Below, piece after piece: positions 21,399 through 29,117 of a DNA stretch of 40,178 bases. The stretch's first letter is position 1. The number at the start of each line of letters is the position of its first letter. The notes under the pieces were generated by a model. The model saw nothing but the letters and a program-made list of their open reading frames with translations, had not been told where the DNA came from and searched no databases. The position numbers were made by a program, and so were the translations under genes. This DNA comes from a virus, in IMG/VR virus record IMGVR_UViG_3300021087_001011, positions 1 to 40,178 of that record. The stretch is one strand, 5' to 3'.

Positions 21399-21887
21399 CT
21401 ACCGCGTCGCTTCGCGACTGCTTACTTTCTGGCGGATGACCGCTTCGCGGCTTATTCGCCACCTTGATCCCTCTCGAACAATATAACCTACGCAATTAGA
21501 TGATCCACACTTACAAGGGTATTGTTTGTAGTCTGTTTTATCAAAACTAAACCCATAATCATAAGTTAACTCTTCATCTTTTTTAATATTCTTTATAGCA
21601 AAAATCCATAATTGTCTGTTATAATCAAAAACTTCACAGTTAGGATTGCAGGAATGATTTATTAATCGAGCAGTATTAAATTTAAAATCACCATCAAGAT
21701 CGTACTGTTCGTTTAAATTAAACAAGTAAATCTCTTTATCGTTATCATACTTTGGATCTGTTTCTGCTTTAGTGTGACTAATTTTCTTTCCTTTATACTG
21801 GATAATTCTTTGACCTTTTTTAATATTAGTAGAGGCAGACAAGCCATGTCTATGTATGTTGGATCTTTTGTTTTTATATAATTTCAT
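21399..21887 (-). CDS. SET-domain lysine methyltransferase-like protein, 162 aa
   Basis: Complete small SET domain: the N-terminal HGLSASTNIKKGQRI strand, RLINHSCNPNC (74-84, SAM-binding pseudoknot), EELTYDYGF (106-113, catalytic-type Tyr) and a post-SET Cys set CKCGSSNCVGY (125-135). SET proteins transfer methyl from S-adenosylmethionine to protein lysines. It could methylate a phage or host protein such as a ribosomal or DNA-binding protein. The last about 20 residues are encoded by a GC-rich, hairpin-bearing stretch unlike the rest of the gene. It sits 2 bases after gp41 in the same operon. Confidence 0.85.
   Translation of the reverse strand: MKLYKNKRSNIHRHGLSASTNIKKGQRIIQYKGKKISHTKAETDPKYDNDKEIYLFNLNEQYDLDGDFKFNTARLINHSCNPNCEVFDYNRQLWIFAIKNIKKDEELTYDYGFSFDKTDYKQYPCKCGSSNCVGYIVREGSRWRISREAVIRQKVSSREATR
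21406..21460. repeat. pair of GC-rich palindromes between convergent genes
   Basis: GTCGC-TTC-GCGAC (21406-21418) and CCGC-TTC-GCGG (21440-21450). The second is nested in GGCG/CGCC (21431-21434 with 21457-21460). These are REP-like small hairpins inside the 3' end of the SET gene, 25 bases past the stop of the convergent amidinotransferase gene. They may act as a two-way transcription stop or be a mobile palindrome. Confidence 0.5.
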
Positions 21888-21889
21888 TA

Positions 21890-23317
21890 TTACTCTTTGT
21901 CTAGATTAGATAAAAACTCTCGCAATTTAGTAGAATCGCCTTCTGTTTTAGCTTGTGGTATTCTAGTACCTTTGCTAGGGTCAACGGCTGTTGTTTGTGG
22001 TTGTTCAGGTGATGTTTTCTTTAATGTATTGTATACTTGACTTACTCGTTTATCATATTTTTGTGCGTCTTCATCTTCAAGTAAATCTCTAATTCTTAAT
22101 GAATCTATGTCAAATTCTAAATCAATTTTACTACCTATACCACTTGATGATCTAGTTTTCATTAATTGTATTTGATATCTTCCACGTTCTCTCATTGCTC
22201 TACTAGTGAATATACCAAATACATTATCAGCAGTTTGTATTTTACTAATACCGCCTGCTATATGTGAGTGATCAAATTCTATTTCTTCAACTGAACCTCT
22301 GTTCAATTGTGATGCAGTTACAAATATAATTCCTAATTCCATTGATAAATTTCTTAATTCTTCTGATACAAACTTATCTTTAACAAATAAATCACTTGGA
22401 GATACTTTTTTAGATATTGGCATCATCAAATCAAGATAATCAACTAACAATACATCAACTTTACTTTGTGTTTTAATTTCATATTCTTTAATAAATGATC
22501 TTAAATCATTTGCATTTTTGCCACTTGGCATATACTTAATTTGGAATTTACCAGATTTCTTACCAAGTATTCTTACTTTCATTTCAACACCATCTAATTC
22601 TTTAAAAATTTTCTTTGTAGGAATGTCAGTAAGCATACTATCTATTCTCATTGATATTAATTCTTCACTTAATTCAAAGCTAACATATAAAATATTCAAT
22701 CCTGCTAACGTCCAGTTACAACCTAAATTTGTAAGGAATAAAGATTTACCTGCACCAGATCCTCCTGCAAATATATTAAGTTCACCTTTATTAAATCCAC
22801 CAAATAGTTTTCTATCTAATGTTGACCAGCCTGTGCTAACTTGACCTGCTTGATCTTTTAATTTCATTAATCTTTCTTTTGGATCTTTAAAATAGTCTGT
22901 ACCTAAATCTTTGTGTAGTCCTATTTGTACTGCATTTTTAACCAAGTCTTCAACTGGACCATAGTCACCTTTTTCTAACATATCTGCAGATTTTAATATA
23001 GCTCTTTCAAGACTTTTATGTCTAACAAATGTTTCAAAGTCACCTAGTAACCAATCATAATGGGATTCGTGAAGACCTTCAGGTACTTTTAAATCTGTTT
23101 TACAATTTGCATTAATCATATCTGTTGTTGGTAATGCATTATGTTCAGCAACATATTTGTCAAGATAATCTGCCGCACCTTGTAATTTTCTATCAAATAA
23201 ATTGTAATTAAATATAGATTGACATCTAATAAATGCTTCTGCATTTCCTAGCATCATTTCTAGATAAACTTTTTGAATATCGTATCCGTATTCTTTATTT
23301 TGTCTTGATTTTTCCAT
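21890..23317 (-). CDS. replicative DNA helicase, DnaB-like (T4 gp41), 475 aa
   Basis: Hexameric 5'-3' helicase of the phage replisome, RecA-type fold. Walker A is FAGGSGAGKSLFLTN (183-197) and Walker B is in VDVLLVDYLDLM. Also present: SQLNRGSVEEIEF and the DnaB-type end MKTRSSSGIGSKIDLEFD. Length matches T4 gp41 (475 aa). The start at ATG 23317 is chosen because a sigma70 promoter lies just upstream. The region between 23317 and 23353 is rejected as coding. Partner of the primase encoded at 24429-25412. Confidence 0.9.
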   Translation of the reverse strand: MEKSRQNKEYGYDIQKVYLEMMLGNAEAFIRCQSIFNYNLFDRKLQGAADYLDKYVAEHNALPTTDMINANCKTDLKVPEGLHESHYDWLLGDFETFVRHKSLERAILKSADMLEKGDYGPVEDLVKNAVQIGLHKDLGTDYFKDPKERLMKLKDQAGQVSTGWSTLDRKLFGGFNKGELNIFAGGSGAGKSLFLTNLGCNWTLAGLNILYVSFELSEELISMRIDSMLTDIPTKKIFKELDGVEMKVRILGKKSGKFQIKYMPSGKNANDLRSFIKEYEIKTQSKVDVLLVDYLDLMMPISKKVSPSDLFVKDKFVSEELRNLSMELGIIFVTASQLNRGSVEEIEFDHSHIAGGISKIQTADNVFGIFTSRAMRERGRYQIQLMKTRSSSGIGSKIDLEFDIDSLRIRDLLEDEDAQKYDKRVSQVYNTLKKTSPEQPQTTAVDPSKGTRIPQAKTEGDSTKLREFLSNLDKE

Positions 23318-24317
23318 TTTCCTTATTGTACCATACATCGGGATCAAAGTCAAGGTGTTTTGGATACTTTGTTAAAACAGAACCAATACAAGAACCTGGA
23401 TCGCCTGGATTTGGTGGAATCCATATGTCATCCCATATATGTTGTAATTTACTAATAGCAGTTTTGTTTAATGCACAACCACCTACAAAAACTACATTAT
23501 CAGCTTTAATATTTGTTTGGCACCAACCACTAATACTAACTAAAGTCAATTCAAAAATATGTTGAGTAGTTGCGGCTATGTTGGCTAAATCTTCTTCTGA
23601 ATTTAATTCAGGTCTCCACCAATTAGCTCCTCGATGTAAGTTTTCTCTTAATTTAAAAGGCATTCTAGTATGAACTAATTCTTCCATAAACTTTCTGTAA
23701 TGAACTCTCCAGTTGCCTTTTTTAGCAAGTTCTTCTGTTTTATATTCTTCTGCGTTTGGTTTAAATCCTAATCGTTGTGTCATTGCACTATAAAATAATC
23801 CAACACTATGCGGATATCTTTGTGAGTATACTTGTTTTAAATGATTTCTTTTACCGTGCCATATAGTAAATGTTTGAAATTCTCCTATGCTATCTAATAC
23901 AACTATTGCGGCATTTCTTTCAAAGAAAGGTGCTGTAAAATATCCATATGCCGCATGGCTATGATGATGTTTTGCATATTCGATTGGAACTTTATGTATA
24001 CCTGCTTTAGCTAGATATTTTTTAATATTATTTTCTTGAAACAGAGATCCTTGTCCTGCGTATAATTGTCGTAAACTTTTTAGAAAAGGTTTTTCATACC
24101 AAATAATTTTTGCCGGGAATGCCCATCTAGGATTTGATCTAACATAGGCTAACATTTTCTCATTTAAACTTGGATCACCTGGGATATTGCTAAAATCTCT
24201 AGATAGTCCGGCCCAAAGAAGTTTTAGCTTATAATGATCTGTTAAACCGTTAGGTCCCCACTTCATCACGGCTAAACTTGCATCGTGACTATTACCTGTT
24301 ATTCCCCATATTATCAT
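23295..24317 (-). CDS. carbamoyltransferase (NodU/CmcH N-terminal domain only), 340 aa
   Basis: Shows the Kae1-like N-terminal half of O-carbamoyltransferases: ITGNSHDASLAV (6-17), AKHHHSHAAYGYF (115-127, HHxxHA metal-binding type), AAIVVLDSIGEFQTFTIW and VVFVGGCALNKTAI. The C-terminal YrdC-like domain of full-length enzymes (about 550-600 aa) is absent, as in other T4-like marine phages. It may carbamoylate a sugar, nucleotide or base. Located inside the replication operon between primase and helicase, which hints at DNA precursor or DNA modification; inference only. Confidence 0.8.
   Translation of the reverse strand: MIIWGITGNSHDASLAVMKWGPNGLTDHYKLKLLWAGLSRDFSNIPGDPSLNEKMLAYVRSNPRWAFPAKIIWYEKPFLKSLRQLYAGQGSLFQENNIKKYLAKAGIHKVPIEYAKHHHSHAAYGYFTAPFFERNAAIVVLDSIGEFQTFTIWHGKRNHLKQVYSQRYPHSVGLFYSAMTQRLGFKPNAEEYKTEELAKKGNWRVHYRKFMEELVHTRMPFKLRENLHRGANWWRPELNSEEDLANIAATTQHIFELTLVSISGWCQTNIKADNVVFVGGCALNKTAISKLQHIWDDIWIPPNPGDPGSCIGSVLTKYPKHLDFDPDVWYNKENGKIKTK
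23325..23353 (-). promoter_or_regulatory. sigma70 promoter for the helicase gene
   Basis: TTGACT (23348-23353), 17-base spacer, TACAAT (23325-23330), then 7 bases to the ATG at 23317. It lies within the 3' end of the carbamoyltransferase coding sequence. Confidence 0.65.
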
Positions 24318-24318
24318 T

Positions 24319-24441
24319 TTATTTGTATATAAATGGATCTCTTTTCTGTAGTTCTTTAACTTTCTTCTTGTACTTTCTGTGTTCTAGAAATTTAGTTATA
24401 GGAGAAAATAAGAACGAAAAGAATTTTTTTATATAAACCAT
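24319..24441 (-). CDS. small conserved phage protein, 40 aa
   Basis: Starts MVYIKKFFSFLFSPITKFLE and ends KRDPFIYK. Basic and amphipathic. From memory, marine T4-like phages carry short proteins with a similar RDPFIY ending near their replication genes. It overlaps the primase 3' end by 13 bases and ends one base before the carbamoyltransferase ATG. Function unknown. Confidence 0.55.
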   Translation of the reverse strand: MVYIKKFFSFLFSPITKFLEHRKYKKKVKELQKRDPFIYK

Positions 24442-25412
24442 TTTTTCATCCTTAATTTAATTTTCAATTGTGATTCCTGTGCGTTTTTTATAATTGCATA
24501 CAAAGTATGTAGTCGACCGTATTTACCAACTGCGTCAGAAATGTCTTTAATATCATGATCCCAATCAGGCATACTTACACTCCATCCCAAATTTATAGCA
24601 TCATGAACTAACTTTTGTCCAGCATCATCTCTGTCAGGTACTACTATGACGTGCTTACCTAAACTGTTTAATAAAATTCCTTGTTGATCTTTAACTTCAC
24701 TTCCTAACAATGCTACACTATCTATAGTAATAGCATCTATAGGTCCTTCTACTGCAATTACAAATTTTCTATCATCATCTTGGGCATCTATGTTAAAAAC
24801 ATACCCTGGTTGTTGTTCAGATAGATATTTTACTTTATTTGAATCAGTAACTCTTCTAGCAGTATAGCCTACTATACGAGATTGATAATAGAAAGGAATA
24901 ATTAATCTATCTCTATAACCACTACCTTTAGCCCAATGAAACTCATAATCATCTAACTTTAGACTTCTTTTGTCTACATATTCTAAAACTTGATAAAAGT
25001 ATTTGTCTTGTTCTTCCCATTCATGTAAAGGTTTTGCACCTTCAGGAAGCTCTTTATTTTTAAATTTTGGTAATTGTGTTATTGCTTGATACCCTACTGT
25101 ATCTGTTTTGATTTGCAGAACTGCTAATGCTAATTTAGTGATTTGTTCATCTGGCATATTAAGCCATCTCATGAACCTTTTCATTTTAAATGATAAATTT
25201 CTACCAACCCTCCAACTTGCTTTAAAACCACAATTGAAACAATGGAAACTCACACCCTCATCAACACTGCCAATTAAGCCTCCTCGTTGTCTAGTATCAG
25301 CAGATGTTCCCATATGCTGACAACAAGGTGCATTAAAAGATAGCCATCCGCTAGGTGTTTGTTTTCTTTTTTGGGGTAAGTGAATTAATAATGCATCATA
25401 TACGATATTCAT
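24429..25412 (-). CDS. DNA primase (T4 gp61-like, TOPRIM), 327 aa
   Basis: Makes RNA primers for lagging-strand synthesis with gp41. The N-terminal zinc-binding domain has C30/C31, H33, C58 and C61 (APCCQHMG and FHCFNCGF). A linker is followed by a TOPRIM core: FVIAVEGPIDAITI (217-230, E222), then VIVVPDRDDAGQ (255-266, D260 and D262). Length matches T4 gp61 (342 aa). The promoter at 25419-25447 is perfect consensus and leaderless. Confidence 0.9.
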   Translation of the reverse strand: MNIVYDALLIHLPQKRKQTPSGWLSFNAPCCQHMGTSADTRQRGGLIGSVDEGVSFHCFNCGFKASWRVGRNLSFKMKRFMRWLNMPDEQITKLALAVLQIKTDTVGYQAITQLPKFKNKELPEGAKPLHEWEEQDKYFYQVLEYVDKRSLKLDDYEFHWAKGSGYRDRLIIPFYYQSRIVGYTARRVTDSNKVKYLSEQQPGYVFNIDAQDDDRKFVIAVEGPIDAITIDSVALLGSEVKDQQGILLNSLGKHVIVVPDRDDAGQKLVHDAINLGWSVSMPDWDHDIKDISDAVGKYGRLHTLYAIIKNAQESQLKIKLRMKKWFI

Positions 25413-25418
25413 GCATAC

Positions 25419-25447
25419 ATTATAAAACTATTTTATGGAAATGTCAA
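25419..25447 (-). promoter_or_regulatory. perfect sigma70 promoter, leaderless, for primase
   Basis: TTGACA (25442-25447), 17-base spacer, TATAAT (25419-25424), then 6 bases (GTATGC) to the ATG at 25412. Both hexamers match consensus exactly. Reads into primase, carbamoyltransferase and helicase. Confidence 0.8.
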
Positions 25448-26233
25448 TTAATTTCGAACTAATATTTTGTCTATTGTGCCCGCAGTTATTTGATGTCTAA
25501 ATCTTAAATGACTAAAAACGCCATTAAAATTTACATATTTGAGAGTGTCTGTAGCAAGTAAATTGGTTACTTCTATATCTGTCCAATTTGTACCAGTAGT
25601 TACTTGATTGTCTAAAGTACCTTGAACTGTTAATGTACCTTCAGCATCTGTAGAATAGTATGCTACTGTATGAAGAGCTGAATTTCCGTTTATTGCCGGA
25701 TCGGCTGTAAGGGCAGATGAATTATATATTAAATTGTTATCTCCGTCCTGAATAAATGTTTTAACTTCGTGTGATACTTTAGGTCCTGGAAATTCACTAG
25801 TACTTAGAAATACTGTTCCTTGACTTCCGAAGTGTGAATTAGGATAAGTTAAAACGTTTTTAGTAGTACTTGTATTATACAAATAAACACTATAACTCAT
25901 ATATTGTTGCTTAAGATTTAGTAAATCGTTTTCAGATAATGTTACAGTAAATTGCCCTACTTTGCTTGGTGTAGATGTTTCTATAATAGTTCCATCCTTT
26001 TCTACAACTAAAGTATCGTCTTCATTCCACATTTTAAACTTAGGTGTGTATGTATTAAGGATACTAACAGCTTTTTCATCAGCATTTTTAACTTCAAATT
26101 GAAGAACATTGTCTATATTTCTGTAAACGTTTATATTTCTTTGATACACGGATCTATACCTCGTAATGTGCCCTGCCAAATTCGCAGTAAGCACTATTCT
26201 ATTATTTAATAAATATCTTCGTATAAGTTGCAT
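25448..26233 (-). CDS. probable virion protein, 261 aa
   Basis: Beta-rich protein without signal or membrane helices. N-terminal half: strands with FEVKNADEKAVSILN and VEKDGTIIETST, like the Ig-like baseplate/fibre domains of tailed phages. C-terminal half: YYSTDAEGTLTVQGTLDNQ, TLKYVNFNGVFSHLRFRHQI and a terminal DKILVRN, like repeated beta domains of structural proteins. No exact homologue named. Late-type promoter (26253-26260) supports a virion role. It is a late gene sitting inside the early replication block. Confidence 0.55.
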   Translation of the reverse strand: MQLIRRYLLNNRIVLTANLAGHITRYRSVYQRNINVYRNIDNVLQFEVKNADEKAVSILNTYTPKFKMWNEDDTLVVEKDGTIIETSTPSKVGQFTVTLSENDLLNLKQQYMSYSVYLYNTSTTKNVLTYPNSHFGSQGTVFLSTSEFPGPKVSHEVKTFIQDGDNNLIYNSSALTADPAINGNSALHTVAYYSTDAEGTLTVQGTLDNQVTTGTNWTDIEVTNLLATDTLKYVNFNGVFSHLRFRHQITAGTIDKILVRN

Positions 26234-26252
26234 AACACACCATCAATATAAC

Positions 26253-26260
26253 GTATTTAT
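26253..26260 (-). promoter_or_regulatory. late-type promoter box (ATAAATAC)
   Basis: CTAATAAATACGTT on the minus strand, about 20 bases before the ATG at 26233. Confidence 0.5.
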
Positions 26261-26271
26261 TAGATATAACA

Positions 26272-26664
26272 ATGCTAAAAGAAGACATAGAGAAAGATTT
26301 CCCCTTCATAAGTGTAGTAGAGTATGGCGGTAAGGAATATGTTGGTGTAATTAACAATCAAGACCACGCAATCACTAGTATGTACATCTATCAGGACTTA
26401 AAGGGCGATAGTCAGAAAGCTGATTTTGTAGCCTTGTGTAAAACTTGGTGGTGGGAGTCTAATAGAATGATTCCTATTGGTATATTTTTAAGAAAAGAAA
26501 TGCAAAATTATAGGGAAATTTTAATGATAATGAATACTAAAGATGTTACAGTAAAAATGGGCCACGTCACAAATTTAAACAATCTTGCTGTAAAAAGAAC
26601 AAAAAGAAGATCAGTTCAACTAGTCAGAAAACCTAAAGAAGTAATCAAAAAAATCAATCAGTGA
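26272..26664 (+). CDS. conserved phage protein, unknown, 130 aa
   Basis: Starts MLKEDIEKDFPFISVVEYGG. Contains KTWWWESNRMIPIGIFLR and a basic C-terminus (KRTKRRSVQLVRKPKEV). From memory, similar proteins (WWWESNR core, basic KRRxxQLVR end) occur in marine T4-like phages. The basic tail suggests nucleic-acid binding. It is the only + strand gene in the 21-40 kb block, and its 3' end overlaps the convergent DUF2061 gene by 7 bases. Confidence 0.65.
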   Translation: MLKEDIEKDFPFISVVEYGGKEYVGVINNQDHAITSMYIYQDLKGDSQKADFVALCKTWWWESNRMIPIGIFLRKEMQNYREILMIMNTKDVTVKMGHVTNLNNLAVKRTKRRSVQLVRKPKEVIKKINQ

Positions 26665-26951
26665 TCTTTCTTATCATGTTTTGAACTAGGAAGTTCATAT
26701 GGAAAATCAAAATAAGGAAATATAGTTGTGTGTTCTTCAGGTCCAGTCTCCTTTGCCCATTTAATTTTATTCCAACCTCGTTCGTGTAGGTAATATAAAA
26801 ACATTTTAGTTATAACTTCTATACCTGCAATAGCACCTGCTAAAGTTATCGCACCTGTAATAAGCCAACTTATTAAAAATGTATCTGTAGTTGCCAAAAT
26901 TCTCCATGTAAGAGTTTTAACTAGACTTCTTTTTCTATGGCTTTTGGTCAT
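26658..26951 (-). CDS. DUF2061 membrane protein, 97 aa
   Basis: Pattern of DUF2061: RSLVKTLTWRILATTDTFLI, then GAITLAGAIAGIEVITKMFL and YYLHERGWNKI. Two transmembrane helices. Family function unknown; found in bacteria and in several marine phages. A strong AAGGAAAT sits before the ATG. The start overlaps the polymerase-like gene end by 17 bases. Confidence 0.8.
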   Translation of the reverse strand: MTKSHRKRSLVKTLTWRILATTDTFLISWLITGAITLAGAIAGIEVITKMFLYYLHERGWNKIKWAKETGPEEHTTIFPYFDFPYELPSSKHDKKDH

Positions 26952-27513
26952 TATTTCCTTTTAATTGTTCGCATATAAGATTCATATGCACTACTACTGC
27001 CATTGCATATGAAGTTGCGTGAGATTTTTTAAAAAAGTAACTTCCGTCTGTAGGTTTTTTCCATACTTGTTCATCTATTTCATCCCAATTTTGTTTAATC
27101 AAATGTCTTTTTGCTGGTCGTATAATTGCTAAAACTGCCGCTAATTGTTCTATGTTTGTAGGTTTAAGTTTTTGTAATATTTCCACGTGTCCATTAATAT
27201 GAAAAATTTGATCTACAAATTCTTTTGCTTCTAATAATTCCCATAATGGTTCAGTGTTTATTAATTTATTAAGATGTTTTTCATCTTTAATATCTTTATA
27301 AATGCTAACGTTCAAACAATCTATTTTAAAATATCCTCTTTGTTCTGCTTTATCATAATCAAGTGTACATAAATTGTTTACTGGATCGTGTGGTACTTCT
27401 GTAAAGTATACGCCAGTATTATGTTTCTTACCAGAATCTAATTTAGCAATTCTGTGTTTAACTTTATCTAATAAAATAGATCTATCTGCAAAGTCTATAT
27501 CTATATCTGGCAT
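26935..27513 (-). CDS. minimal family-C DNA polymerase (Pol III alpha)-like protein, 192 aa
   Basis: Keeps, in the right order, short hallmarks of the Pol III alpha catalytic core. MPDIDIDFADR (1-11) matches the PDFDVDF motif, with D3 and D5 in place of E. coli DnaE D401 and D403. YFKIDCLNV (61-69) matches KFDFLGL, with D65 for D555. IEQLAAVLAIIRPAKRHL (121-138) matches the VALxRPG segment, and YFFKKSHATSYAMAVV (159-174) matches the NKSHAxxYA segment. DnaE is about 1,160 aa; here the PHP domain, most of the palm, fingers and tau-binding parts are gone. It may be a relic, a DNA-binding decoy, or a reduced enzyme. Confidence 0.7.
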   Translation of the reverse strand: MPDIDIDFADRSILLDKVKHRIAKLDSGKKHNTGVYFTEVPHDPVNNLCTLDYDKAEQRGYFKIDCLNVSIYKDIKDEKHLNKLINTEPLWELLEAKEFVDQIFHINGHVEILQKLKPTNIEQLAAVLAIIRPAKRHLIKQNWDEIDEQVWKKPTDGSYFFKKSHATSYAMAVVVHMNLICEQLKGNNDQKP

Positions 27514-27797
27514 TTAACAACAATATTTCTTTGATTAGGGTTTAATACAATTTTAGGATCCTTTGGATATAACATTGAACAACCACATTTACTTTCGTCA
27601 GTTATTTGAATAGATATATCCCGTCCATCCCATCTTCTTGAAAGATTCATATATAGTAAATCTGATATATCTTCAACAGTTTTACCTTCTACAGTTATTT
27701 GTTCTGTCTCAAATAAATTAATAATGTGTTTTTGTACGTCAAGAAAATCCACATCTTTATTTTTAAACGTTTCTATTTTTACTTCTATTTCTTTCAT
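27501..27797 (-). CDS. hypothetical protein, 98 aa
   Basis: Starts MKEIEVKIETFKNKDVDFLD. Mixed alpha/beta, one Cys pair (SKCGCSMLYP). Overlaps the polymerase-like gene by 13 bases and is coupled to the upstream peptide by ATGA. No family recognised; its place suggests a replication role. Confidence 0.55.
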   Translation of the reverse strand: MKEIEVKIETFKNKDVDFLDVQKHIINLFETEQITVEGKTVEDISDLLYMNLSRRWDGRDISIQITDESKCGCSMLYPKDPKIVLNPNQRNIVVKCQI

Positions 27798-27958
27798 TCT
27801 TTATTTCCTAATCCTTTAAACCAGTTACGTTTTTCTTTCTTCTTAGGTTTTTTCTTCTTTTTAATAAGTGTCTTTGTTTCTTTCCATAAATTTTCATCAG
27901 TATAATATTCCCTTATACGATACTTTCCTTTAATGTATGATTTAGTAGTATTTGTCAT
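27794..27958 (-). CDS. small Lys-rich protein, 54 aa
   Basis: Starts MTNTTKSYIKGKYRIREYYT and has a Lys-rich run (LIKKKKKPKKKEKRNWFKG). It shares TAATG with the upstream gene and ATGA with the downstream one, which supports it despite its size. Probable nucleic-acid or membrane-surface binding from charge; function unknown. Confidence 0.55.
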   Translation of the reverse strand: MTNTTKSYIKGKYRIREYYTDENLWKETKTLIKKKKKPKKKEKRNWFKGLGNKE

Positions 27959-28641
27959 TATAAGTTTGCCTCCTTGGTTATGCCTTTTACTATTTCAACA
28001 TCTGCAGGTACTCTTTGAAATCTTACTGCCCAATGTTTAGGATCTATCATACGACTTATAATTTGTAATTGTTCATCATTAAATTTATTCAACATTTCCT
28101 TACCTGTTTTAGAATTTAATACTAGCCATGGAGAAATTTTACCATCTCTAATATCTTGTGTAGCTCTATTCAAACTTGCATACTTAAAATAATCATGCCA
28201 TGGTGCTTCTTTTTCTTCTCCCCAATCCATCATAGATTTAATAGAACGTTCTACTGCTGTCTCCATTGTTTCTTTTAAAATTAAATTTATAGAATATTTT
28301 TCATATAATTCTTCTCTACACCAATGATCTAATTTTACTCCACTAGTAACAACATAATCAATATATTTTTGTGGATATAAAGGTTTAACATTACTCAAAA
28401 AACTTCCAAACTTAACAAATGCTGTATAATAAGGACTCTTACAAAATTCTTCATATGTTTTTTCTTTTTCCATTTTTTGACACAATTGGTAAAATCTAAT
28501 AAAAGTTTGATATCCTAATTGAACTCTTCTTTCATCTTTTTGTAAAAATCTTCTTTTTTGTTCACACATATGAACAGCAAGAGTTTTTTCTCTAGTAAAT
28601 TTTGCGGTACAATGCTTACAAGAATATAACTTTTCTATCAT
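27958..28641 (-). CDS. zinc-finger phage protein, 227 aa
   Basis: The N-terminus carries a classical-looking C2HC/C2H2 finger: YSCKHCTAKFTREKTLAVHM with C8, C11, H24 and C26. About 200 mostly helical residues follow with no recognised domain (WCREELYEKY, MMDWGEEKEAPWHDYFKYA). From memory, marine T4-like phages carry this kind of protein near replication genes. A DNA-binding role is likely but unproven. It overlaps the gene at 28638 by ATGA. Confidence 0.65.
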   Translation of the reverse strand: MIEKLYSCKHCTAKFTREKTLAVHMCEQKRRFLQKDERRVQLGYQTFIRFYQLCQKMEKEKTYEEFCKSPYYTAFVKFGSFLSNVKPLYPQKYIDYVVTSGVKLDHWCREELYEKYSINLILKETMETAVERSIKSMMDWGEEKEAPWHDYFKYASLNRATQDIRDGKISPWLVLNSKTGKEMLNKFNDEQLQIISRMIDPKHWAVRFQRVPADVEIVKGITKEANL

Positions 28642-29117
28642 AATACTTTTTTAATTTCTTCTTTTGACATACCAAAATCTTGTGCTAATGTCTTTAACAC
28701 ACTAACAGAATTTATTGTTGCCAATAATTGTATTTCATCTTCTTTTTTAGTAGGATATAAATTTTTTAAAAACTTAACTGCTTTTGTTTTACTTCCATAT
28801 TCTTTATGTTTATATCCTATCCATGGATGAAACGTAATTTTTTTTCTATCACTTGCAGTCATACAAAGCAAATACCATAATAATTTTTTATGTTTAGATA
28901 AAGTAAAAAAGTTTTTATTATAATATTCATTTGTTTTTAAAATAGTTAATTCTTTATCTTCTTTTTTACCTACTACTGAACTTGCATATCTATTCAATAT
29001 ATAAAAGCCTATTTGCTTTTGTTCGTCAGCTGAAAACTCATCCCAAATGTTTTTAGCTTTCATATCTATAGCCGCAAGAATATCCTTTAACGGTAATCTA
29101 TTCTTCTGAATGACCAT
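28638..29117 (-). CDS. possible clamp-loader small subunit (gp62-like), 159 aa
   Basis: Helical protein with the same order of elements as T4-type gp62: FYILNRYASSV, then an acidic stretch, then NEYYNKNFFTLSKHKKLLWY, then a C-terminal region ending DFGMSKEEIKKVL. gp62 forms the clamp loader with gp44. The match is by eye and weak; no gp44 or clamp gene is in the window. Alternative: an unrelated replication accessory protein. It overlaps the genes on both sides. Confidence 0.4.
   Translation of the reverse strand: MVIQKNRLPLKDILAAIDMKAKNIWDEFSADEQKQIGFYILNRYASSVVGKKEDKELTILKTNEYYNKNFFTLSKHKKLLWYLLCMTASDRKKITFHPWIGYKHKEYGSKTKAVKFLKNLYPTKKEDEIQLLATINSVSVLKTLAQDFGMSKEEIKKVL

Noticed and set aside
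22518-22844. 108-aa plus-strand ORF inside the helicase gene
   Set aside because: It is the antisense shadow of the Walker A region of gp41.
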